Part shown: piece by piece, positions 1-5,009 of the stretch
Position numbering within the stretch: position 1 is the stretch's first letter
How the letters are laid out: the number at the start of each line of letters is the position of its first letter
NCBI GenBank assembly: GCA_002482865.1
Contig: DLGU01000074.1
Span: forward strand, 42,581-53,650
From: Porphyrobacter sp. UBA7686
Lineage (GTDB): Bacteria > Pseudomonadota > Alphaproteobacteria > Sphingomonadales > Sphingomonadaceae
DNA length: 11,070 nucleotides
Direction of reading: 5' to 3'
The notes under the pieces: model-generated
Told to the model about the DNA's origin: nothing
Database searches by the model: none
What the model saw: only the letters and a program-made list of their open reading frames with translations
Position numbers and translations under genes: made by a program

Positions 1-324
1 ATGGGTCATGTGCCGCCACAGGCTGGGGTTGACCGTATCCGGGGCGGGGCCGGTGACAAAAGCGTAGCCGTCAAGGTTCCAGACCGGCTTGCCCGCCGCA
101 TTGAGGATCACCGGATCGGCGCGGGTTGCGAGGAAGCCGCGCGTGGAAAATGCGCCGTCGCGCGTGCCTTCGGTGGGCAGATTGGCCGCCACCTTGGCCT
201 GCGCGGCGCGGGTCGCCTCACTCGCGGTGGGCGGCGGCGTCTCCTGCGCGGCCAGCATCGGCGCGCACGGCAGCGCCACCAGCAGCGCGAGAGCCGCACC
301 TGCCCGCAATCCAGCAATGATCAT
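1..324 (-). CDS. Alkyl/aryl sulfatase (SdsA1/YjcS-like), N-terminal fragment cut by window edge
   Basis: The minus-strand reading frame begins with ATG at 324-322 and stays open for 108 codons to the window edge. Residues 1 to about 25 form a signal peptide (MIIAGLRAG, then a run of Ala/Leu/Val, ending near PMLAA-QE), so the product should be periplasmic. The mature part has 'FSTRGFLAT', 'VILNAAGKPVWNLDGYAF' and 'APDTVNPSLWR', which match the conserved N-terminal region of the metallo-beta-lactamase-superfamily alkylsulfatases. That family hydrolyses alkyl sulfates such as dodecyl sulfate to alcohol plus sulfate with a dinuclear zinc centre. The zinc-binding His motif, dimerisation and SCP-2-like domains lie outside the window, so catalytic competence cannot be judged. 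An AGGGGA Shine-Dalgarno lies 9 nt before the ATG. The gene is divergent from the plus-strand unit starting at 525. Family assignment is by recognised motifs; the exact substrate is unknown. Confidence 0.85.
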   Translation of the reverse strand, partial: MIIAGLRAGAALALLVALPCAPMLAAQETPPPTASEATRAAQAKVAANLPTEGTRDGAFSTRGFLATRADPVILNAAGKPVWNLDGYAFVTGPAPDTVNPSLWRHMTH

Positions 325-524
325 GATCGTAAGTCCCCTCTTCTCCCGCGCCTGTGATGCCCGCGCAGGGCCAAGGTTTCAAGCGGCCCGCGCAATGCGA
401 CGGCGCCTGTCTTCAATCATTCATATTTTAGAACGTTTGCGAAGAAAGATTGAATTTTTCCGATTGGCGGACGGCGGCTAACAGACACCCACTCTCCCTT
501 CCGCACCGGCAAAGGATCCGCACA
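325..524. promoter_or_regulatory. Divergent intergenic region with AT-rich core
   Basis: This 200-bp gap separates the leftward sulfatase gene from the rightward gene at 525 and must contain or border both promoters. Its centre (about 411-462) is conspicuously AT-rich compared with the surrounding GC-rich sequence. It contains TTC-N8-GAA at 420-433 and the motif AACGTTTGCGAA at 432-443. I could not place a convincing -35/-10 pair for either direction, so only the region is annotated. Confidence 0.4.
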
Positions 525-1682
525 ATGGACCAGAGCAGCCCGATCGCCGACAGCTTTGAGCCCGCCGCATCCGGCTCCGCGCGCACGTTTGGCGGGCCGG
601 CGCTGGCATTGGTGACATCGCGGTTCCAGCTCGCCGAGCCTGCCGATCCCGCGCCCGAGGCTTGGCGCGAAGGCTTGGCGCAACTGCTTACATGGCTGGG
701 GGTCGAGACCGAATTCCTCGCGCCCGCCCGCCCGTCAGGGCGCTTGGCGCGGATGGCCGATTGGGCGACGAGTGCGGGACAGTTGACAGCGCATGCACCG
801 GTGTTCGCACCGTGGATCGGCTGGAGCCCATCGGCTCTCCAGCACGGCGGCCTGCCCGGATTGCCGCAGGCGCAGTATGTCGCCAGCTACCTGATCGATC
901 ATGCGCGCGGTGCGCCCGCTGCGCGCGGCGGCACGGATATCGTGCTGATGTCCCCGCACCCTTCTGTCTGCGTCGCTGAAGCGGCGGGCGACGTCTCTGC
1001 GCCGCGCGCGGCCGTGCTGCGGACAATGATCCGGGCCGGGCGGGCCGAGGGGCGCGAGCGGATCGCGATCATCTGCCATGCTCGCCAGCGCAATGCGCTC
1101 GCCCGGCAAGTGATGGCGGCAGGTAAGGGCCTGACGCGCGACGGGTTGGAACTAGATATCCTCACCATCGAAGACGCGCTGGTGCCGTTGATGTCCGGCG
1201 CGATGCTGTGGGATGCGATTATCGCGATGCCCGATCTGCGTAGCACCGTGTTCACGCTGCTCGCCGAGACCAGCGACGTGCGCCGCGCTTGGCCGATGCT
1301 GTGGTTCGGGCGAGGCTTGCAATTGGTCACGTCCGAAACGCCGGGCGAAGGGGTGAGCCGCCTGCCGCTCGATGCCCCGGCGCTGATCCATGCCCTGGCC
1401 CTGACCTTGCACGAGGCTGGCATGGGCCGTGCCGCATGGCGGCTGCATGACGCCTGGGCGCGGCTGCGCGATAGCGGGGTGACCAGCACGGGCTACGGCA
1501 CGGATGCGCCCTATGTCACAGCGGTCGCCGACGACGCGTTTCTCACCATGATTTGCCGCGACAGGGCGGCCAGCAAGCGCCCGCAAATGCCGTGGCGCGC
1601 ATTGAAAAATGCAGAAACTGCAAATTCCGGGGGCCATTTACCGACATTGCGCGTTGTCGCTTCAAACGTCGCAATTTCCTAA
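525..1682 (+). CDS. Uncharacterised 385-aa protein, possibly a degenerate isocitrate/isopropylmalate dehydrogenase-type fold
   Basis: I do not firmly recognise this gene. The start at 525 is chosen because an AAAGGA Shine-Dalgarno sits 8 nt upstream; an in-frame TTG at 450 has no comparable signal. The protein has no signal peptide or membrane segments and should be cytoplasmic. Residues about 160-345 follow the order of the beta-decarboxylating dehydrogenase family. There is an AAVLRTMIRAGRAEGRERIAII-type helix/strand, then 'LELDILTIEDALVPLM' followed by 'WDAIIAMPDLRSTV' where the family has the VDA...NP..FDVIV..NLFGDI stretch, then 'LDAPALIHALALTLHEAGMGRAAWRL' resembling NP.A.ILS..MMLRHLG...AA. 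The family's catalytic Lys and Asp residues are not visible at the expected places, so if homologous it is probably not an ordinary dehydrogenase. The TAA stop is 19 nt before an ArsR gene, suggesting co-transcription. The fold assignment is inference. Confidence 0.75.
   Translation: MDQSSPIADSFEPAASGSARTFGGPALALVTSRFQLAEPADPAPEAWREGLAQLLTWLGVETEFLAPARPSGRLARMADWATSAGQLTAHAPVFAPWIGWSPSALQHGGLPGLPQAQYVASYLIDHARGAPAARGGTDIVLMSPHPSVCVAEAAGDVSAPRAAVLRTMIRAGRAEGRERIAIICHARQRNALARQVMAAGKGLTRDGLELDILTIEDALVPLMSGAMLWDAIIAMPDLRSTVFTLLAETSDVRRAWPMLWFGRGLQLVTSETPGEGVSRLPLDAPALIHALALTLHEAGMGRAAWRLHDAWARLRDSGVTSTGYGTDAPYVTAVADDAFLTMICRDRAASKRPQMPWRALKNAETANSGGHLPTLRVVASNVAIS
1618..1626 (+). repeat. CTGCAAATT, also present in the arsR-2 leader; part of TGCAG-AAA-CTGCA dyad
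   Basis: The 9-mer CTGCAAATT recurs at 4783-4791 in front of the second ArsR gene. Here it overlaps a perfect short dyad, TGCAG-AAA-CTGCA (1610-1622), near the 3' end of the preceding reading frame and about 80 bp before the ArsR-1 start. It could be an operator half-site shared by the two paralogous regulators. A 9-mer match in 11 kb may also be chance. Confidence 0.25.
1646..1675. promoter_or_regulatory. Inverted repeat just upstream of arsR-1
   Basis: ATTGCG-CGTT (1646-1655) is mirrored by AACGTCGCAAT (1665-1675) with one bulged base and a central gap of about 9 nt. It lies across the last codons of the upstream gene and 27 bp before the ArsR-1 start codon. No T-tract follows, so it is a poor intrinsic terminator. 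Its position would suit an autoregulatory operator or an mRNA hairpin in the operon. Confidence 0.35.
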
Positions 1683-1701
1683 CTTGTGAAAGGTTTCCGA
1701 C

Positions 1702-2067
1702 ATGCCGAGCCGCAAGATTGTTGCAAACGAATTGGCGCATGTCCTGCGGCAGATCTCGCATCCTGATCGCATCCGGCTGTTGCTCAAACTGCAAGCGGGC
1801 GACCAGACGGTGAACGAGTTGGGGGATCTGCTGGAAATCTCGCCGACCCGCGTTTCGCAGCATCTGGGCGTGCTGCGCGCGATCGCGCTCGTGGAGACCG
1901 AAACCCATGGGCAGAAGCGCGTTTACCGCCTCGCCCAGCCCGAACTGGCGCTATGGTTGATCGAGGGGATCGATTTTGTCGCCCACCGTCTCAGCCGGGC
2001 GAGCGCCGTCGATATCGAACAGGCGAAGATGCTGTGGCGGGCTGAAGCGGCCGAAACCGTGATCTGA
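1702..2067 (+). CDS. ArsR-family winged-helix transcriptional regulator (ArsR-1), cysteine-free
   Basis: This 121-residue protein is predicted to be a homodimeric DNA-binding repressor of the ArsR/SmtB type. Residues about 8-30 (ELAHVLRQISHPDRIRLLLKL) are the typical first helices. 'TVNELGDLLEISPTRVSQHLGVLR' (36-59) is the helix-turn-helix with its recognition helix, and residues 63-78 ('LVETETHG...VYRLA') form the beta wing. There is no cysteine, and the CxCxxC/ELCVCD metal motif is absent, so classical arsenic, cadmium or sulfide sensing is unlikely. The ATG has an AAAGG Shine-Dalgarno about 8 nt upstream. It follows the 385-aa gene by 19 nt, so the two probably form an operon. It is a paralogue of the regulator at 4402-4767: same length, about 40% identity in an ungapped hand alignment, and near-identical recognition helix. 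The inducer is unknown. Confidence 0.92.
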   Translation: MPSRKIVANELAHVLRQISHPDRIRLLLKLQAGDQTVNELGDLLEISPTRVSQHLGVLRAIALVETETHGQKRVYRLAQPELALWLIEGIDFVAHRLSRASAVDIEQAKMLWRAEAAETVI

Positions 2068-2085
2068 TGCCCGTTACCGCTCCCG

Positions 2086-2102
2086 GCCGCCGATCAGGCG
2101 GC
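2086..2102. terminator. Short GC hairpin between convergent genes (weak terminator candidate)
   Basis: GCCGCC (2086-2091) and GGCGGC (2097-2102) form a perfect 6-bp stem with a GATCA loop. It lies 18 bp after the ArsR-1 stop and overlaps the stop codon of the convergent sulP gene. Only 26 bp separate the two convergent genes. No T-tract follows on either strand, so termination by this element alone is doubtful. Confidence 0.3.
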
Positions 2103-3656
2103 GGGGCGGATCATCAGGCCGGGGATTTCGGTCTTCTCTTCCGAGCGGCGGCCATAACGCTCGACCAGTTCGCTCCATTCGACCACCAGCGATCCGCCGG
2201 TGCTCTGGTGCAACTTCTCCCACGACGACAGCATCTCAAGGCAAGCGTGGTCGATATAGTCGAGCTTTTCGACGTGGATGTGCACCTCTGACCCGAAGGG
2301 TGAGCTTTCGAGCGCCTGGCCCAGCTGCGGGATCGAGAAGAACGTCGCCGACCCCGTCATCCACAAATCGACGCGGTTGGTCTCGGCATCAAGCTCACGC
2401 CGGATGTCGAGGTGCGAGAAGGTGTAGACCAGCTTCAGCGTCGCCAGCCCAAAGCCGAGGATCACGCCAGTCAGCAGGTCGATCGCGACCACCCCGATCA
2501 GCGTGGCGAAGTAGATCACCAACTCCTGGCGCCCGAATTCGGCGATCTTGCGGATCTGGGCCACGTTAACGAGCTTGTAGCCGGTGTAGACAAGGATCGC
2601 GGCCAGCACCGAAGTCGGGATTTCGTTGAGCACGAAGGGGAAGGCAACCACCGCCAGCAGCAGCCAGCCGCCGTGGAGGATCGCCGAAATCCGCGTGGTC
2701 GCGCCGGCTTCGACATTGGCGGCAGAGCGGACGATCACGCCAGTCATCGGCAGCGCGCCAAGCCCGCCGCAGATCATGTTGCCGATGCCCTGTGCGCGCA
2801 GTTCCTTGTCGTAATCGGTGCGGGTGCCGATGTGCATCTTGTCGACTGCCGTGGCGCACAGCAGCGTCTCAGCGCTGGCGACGAAGGCGAAGACCAGACC
2901 GAGCGTCAGGATGTCAGGGTTGGTGAATCCGGCCAGCGCCTCGCTGGTAGGGATGTTCAGGCCGCTTGCCAGCGTGGCGGGCAGTTCGACCAGCGTGATC
3001 GGCAGGGCGAAGATGACCGCGAAAATCGTGCCGATGATGACGCCGAGCAAGGGGCCGGGCAGCAGCGCCAGCTTCTTGGGCTTGAACTGGTTCCACAGCA
3101 CGATGCTGGCAATGGTCACGATCCCGGCCATTGCGGCAAGGTGATGCACCGAACCATTCACTGGGAAGACCTTCATGAACGCCTCTGGGATGGCAGCGAT
3201 GTTCAGCAGCCCGTTCGCACGCGGCGCATCGTCGAGCATGACGTGCAACTGCGAAGCGAAGATCAGCACACCGATCCCGGCCAGCATCCCGTGGATCACC
3301 GAAGGCGAAATCGCCCGGAACCATTGGCCGAGCTTGAATACCCCGGCGAGCAATTGCAGCGCGCCGGCAATCAGCCCGACCACGCCGAGCATGATGAGGC
3401 CATGTTCCTGCACCAGCTGGTAGACCAGCACCGCCATCCCGGCAGCCGGCCCGCTCACCTGCAAGGGCGATCCGGCAATGCTGCCGACCACCAATCCGCC
3501 GACGATCCCGGTGATCAGGCCGAGCGCGGGCGGCGCACCCGATGCAATTGCGACCCCCATGCACAGCGGCAGGGCCACCAGAAACACCACGATCGAGGCG
3601 AGAAAATCGCGCCCCACCACGGCAGAGGTCAAACGGTCAGCGGCAGAGGCTTGCAT
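2094..3656 (-). CDS. SulP-family inorganic anion transporter, probable bicarbonate carrier
   Basis: This 520-residue inner-membrane protein is a member of the SulP (SLC26-like) family of sulfate/bicarbonate/anion carriers. Visible family features are hydrophobic segments from residue about 17 to 412, the 'VSGPAAGMAVLVY' region (67-78), and the conserved 'GGLGALPMTGVIVRSAANVEAGA' stretch (297-319). A cytoplasmic C-terminal STAS-like domain spans about 425-500, with 'VEKLDYIDHACLEML' at the position of the usual D-x-S-G/ID core; the phosphorylatable Ser of anti-sigma antagonists is not evident. The length is normal for the family. It lies downstream of a beta-carbonic anhydrase on the same strand (65-nt gap). 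That pairing makes bicarbonate more likely than sulfate as substrate, although sulfate is possible. No Shine-Dalgarno precedes the ATG; the leader is instead a long pyrimidine-rich stretch. The start was chosen as the ATG directly before a typical short N-terminus. Confidence 0.93.
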   Translation of the reverse strand: MQASAADRLTSAVVGRDFLASIVVFLVALPLCMGVAIASGAPPALGLITGIVGGLVVGSIAGSPLQVSGPAAGMAVLVYQLVQEHGLIMLGVVGLIAGALQLLAGVFKLGQWFRAISPSVIHGMLAGIGVLIFASQLHVMLDDAPRANGLLNIAAIPEAFMKVFPVNGSVHHLAAMAGIVTIASIVLWNQFKPKKLALLPGPLLGVIIGTIFAVIFALPITLVELPATLASGLNIPTSEALAGFTNPDILTLGLVFAFVASAETLLCATAVDKMHIGTRTDYDKELRAQGIGNMICGGLGALPMTGVIVRSAANVEAGATTRISAILHGGWLLLAVVAFPFVLNEIPTSVLAAILVYTGYKLVNVAQIRKIAEFGRQELVIYFATLIGVVAIDLLTGVILGFGLATLKLVYTFSHLDIRRELDAETNRVDLWMTGSATFFSIPQLGQALESSPFGSEVHIHVEKLDYIDHACLEMLSSWEKLHQSTGGSLVVEWSELVERYGRRSEEKTEIPGLMIRPAA

Positions 3657-3670
3657 GGCGGGGGGCGTCC

Positions 3671-3714
3671 GGAGTGAGAGGTGGAGAGGGGAACAAGGGA
3701 AGGAATGGGAAGGG
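3671..3714 (-). promoter_or_regulatory. C-rich, G-poor leader between carbonic anhydrase and sulP (possible Rho-utilisation or SD-less leader)
   Basis: Read on the minus strand, this 44-nt stretch has about 25 C, mostly T otherwise, and only one G. Such unstructured C-rich, G-poor RNA is what Rho binds. Polypyrimidine leaders can also support ribosomal protein S1-dependent initiation. It lies after the carbonic anhydrase stop and before the sulP ATG, which has no visible Shine-Dalgarno. Composition is observed; function is inferred. Confidence 0.4.
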
Positions 3715-3721
3715 TGCCGGA

Positions 3722-4387
3722 TCAGCAGGCGTGCTTGCCGATCACGGTTTCGGCGATGTCGGCGGCATAGCGCTCCTCAACCGAAATCCAGGTCCCGGTG
3801 GCATCGTCATAGGCGGAGACTTCGCCGGTCTTGATGTCATAGACCCAGCCGTGCAGCTGCACAGCCTTCTGCGCGAGCGCCACGGCGACCACGGGGTGCG
3901 TCTTCAAATGCTGCAATTGCAGGATGACGTTCTGTTCGAGCAGCATCCGCATCTTGCCTTCGCCATCGAGGCCCGCGCCCAGTGCTTCGGTAATGTCGAC
4001 CGCGCCCTGCGAATAGCCGAGCCATTCGCGTACGTGGGGGAGGGTGGTGAGACCGGCGCGGTTCATCGCCCCCTTCATCGCCCCGCATTCGGTATGGCCG
4101 CAGATCACGATGTGCGGGATCTTGAGCGCGCCGATGGCGAATTCGATTGAGGCGGTCATGCCGCCGGTCTGGTTGGTGTGTGGCGGAACGATGTTGCCCG
4201 CGTTGCGGCAGATGAACAGTTCACCCGGATCGGTCTGGGTCAGCATCGCGGTTTCGATGCGGCTGTCCGAGCAGGTGATAAACAGCGCTTCCGGGCTCTG
4301 ACCGGTGCTGAGCTTTTCGAACAGCTCGGCCTTTTCCGGGAACACCTCGCGCTGGAACTTGACCACGCCTTGGGCGAAATGGGGCAT
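3722..4387 (-). CDS. Beta-class carbonic anhydrase
   Basis: This 221-residue cytoplasmic zinc enzyme interconverts CO2 and bicarbonate. It shows the complete beta-class active site: Cys39-Ser-Asp41-Ser-Arg43 ('ITCSDSR', zinc ligand plus the Asp/Arg dyad) and His98-Thr-Glu-Cys101 ('GHTECGAM', the other two zinc ligands). The segments 'ELFICRNAGNIVPP' and 'SIEFAIGALKIPHIVICGH' are typical of the family. The start at 4387 is supported by AAAAGGA 8 nt upstream; an upstream in-frame GTG at 4435 would overlap the regulator gene and lacks support. The gene begins 14 nt after the stop of ArsR-2 and is followed by sulP, giving a regulator/enzyme/carrier operon. The likely job is to equilibrate imported bicarbonate or to trap CO2. 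Nothing essential appears missing. Confidence 0.96.
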   Translation of the reverse strand: MPHFAQGVVKFQREVFPEKAELFEKLSTGQSPEALFITCSDSRIETAMLTQTDPGELFICRNAGNIVPPHTNQTGGMTASIEFAIGALKIPHIVICGHTECGAMKGAMNRAGLTTLPHVREWLGYSQGAVDITEALGAGLDGEGKMRMLLEQNVILQLQHLKTHPVVAVALAQKAVQLHGWVYDIKTGEVSAYDDATGTWISVEERYAADIAETVIGKHAC

Positions 4388-4401
4388 CGGGGGTATCCTT
4401 T

Positions 4402-4767
4402 TCAGTGAGTCGAATTGGGGTCTGGCACGCCCCACAGGGCGAGGGCGGTGTCGATATGGTCGGCCTCTTCCAGCCGCTTGCGAATGTCGACGAAGGGAAG
4501 CGCGTCGAGAATCCAGTCGGCCAGATGAGCGTGAGCCAGGCGGTAGAAGTGCGAGCGGCCGTCGCGCCGCTCTTCGACCAGGCGGTGTGCACGCAGGAGC
4601 GCAAGGTGCTGGGAGACGCGCGTGGCCGGCAGCTGAAGGGCTATAGCAAGGCTGGTGACGTCCTTTTCGCCCACACGGAGCTCTTCGATCAGGCGCAGAC
4701 GATCAGCATGGGCGAGCAATTTCAGCAGGTCTGCAAGTTCGCGCGACACGATCAGCCGACTGGGCAT
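4402..4767 (-). CDS. ArsR-family winged-helix transcriptional regulator (ArsR-2), cysteine-free
   Basis: This 121-residue regulator heads the carbonic anhydrase/sulP operon. 'ELADLLKLLAHADRLRLIEEL' (10-30) and the helix-turn-helix 'VTSLAIALQLPATRVSQHLALLR' (37-59) are diagnostic, and the wing includes 'LVEERRDGRSHFYRLA' (63-78). It has no cysteine. The ATG at 4767 is preceded by a strong GGAGG at 6-nt spacing. An upstream in-frame GTG at 4806 would put the candidate operator inside the coding region and is less likely. Its paralogue at 1702-2067 has exactly the same length and shares MPSR.IV..ELA, TRVSQHL and YRLA blocks. First position in the operon and a dyad in the leader suggest autorepression together with control of carbonic anhydrase and SulP. 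The signal sensed is unknown; bicarbonate, CO2 or pH are guesses from context only. Confidence 0.93.
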   Translation of the reverse strand: MPSRLIVSRELADLLKLLAHADRLRLIEELRVGEKDVTSLAIALQLPATRVSQHLALLRAHRLVEERRDGRSHFYRLAHAHLADWILDALPFVDIRKRLEEADHIDTALALWGVPDPNSTH

Positions 4768-4782
4768 GGTAACCTCCAAAGC

Positions 4783-4798
4783 CTGCAAATTGTTGCAG
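4783..4798. promoter_or_regulatory. Candidate ArsR operator dyad CTGCAA-N4-TTGCAG
   Basis: A perfect 6-bp inverted repeat, CTGCAA and TTGCAG separated by ATTG, lies 16 bp upstream of the ArsR-2 start codon. It is just downstream of the candidate promoter and is followed by a further TTGCA at 4801-4805. ArsR proteins usually bind such short AT-centred dyads at or near the transcription start. Sequence symmetry is observed; the role is inferred. Confidence 0.5.
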
Positions 4799-4811
4799 AC
4801 TTGCACCTATG

Positions 4812-4840
4812 CAGTTATGTGATTTTGTATAGTGCGTCAA
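4812..4840 (-). promoter_or_regulatory. Candidate promoter for arsR-2/carbonic anhydrase/sulP operon
   Basis: On the minus strand TTGACG (4840-4835) matches a -35 element in five of six positions. TAACTG (4817-4812), a poor -10 match, follows at 17-bp spacing. This would place the transcription start near 4805, immediately before the CTGCAA/TTGCAG dyad. The -35 is good and the -10 is weak. Confidence 0.35.
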
Positions 4841-4963
4841 GCGTGCTTGCGCCTGCCGCTGTCCATCCATGCTGACGCTGCGACGCCCGGCGCAATGCCG
4901 CAGCCGGGCCGAAAAAATCGCCGTCCCCTCTCAATCCTGCGGATGACAGGGTGCGTATTGTGT

Positions 4964-4987
4964 GGTGTCAGGGGGGCATCAGACACC
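4964..4987. promoter_or_regulatory. Inverted repeat upstream of acyl-CoA dehydrogenase
   Basis: GGTGTC (4964-4969) and GACACC (4982-4987) form a perfect 6-bp dyad with a 12-bp spacer, 22 bp before the ATG of the acyl-CoA dehydrogenase gene. It could be a regulator site or a leader hairpin. No protein can be assigned to it. The rest of the 4841-5009 gap shows no clear promoter. Confidence 0.35.
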
Positions 4988-5009
4988 CGCATATTCAGGG
5001 ACAGAGGCA

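Noticed and set aside
2412..3677. 421-codon plus-strand open frame antisense to sulP
   Set aside because: Its translation is rich in Arg, Gln, Asp and His with no recognisable domain, typical of a GC-rich shadow frame; the opposite strand encodes a clear SulP transporter.
4388..4435. GTG start at 4435 for the carbonic anhydrase
   Set aside because: It would overlap the arsR-2 coding region and adds 16 unconserved residues, whereas the ATG at 4387 has a good Shine-Dalgarno.
4768..4806. GTG start at 4806 for ArsR-2
   Set aside because: It would translate through the dyad; the ATG at 4767 has GGAGG at ideal spacing and gives the same length as its paralogue.
4828..4833. TATAGT as a plus-strand -10 for the acyl-CoA dehydrogenase
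   Set aside because: No acceptable -35 at 16-18 bp upstream, and it is about 180 bp from the start codon.
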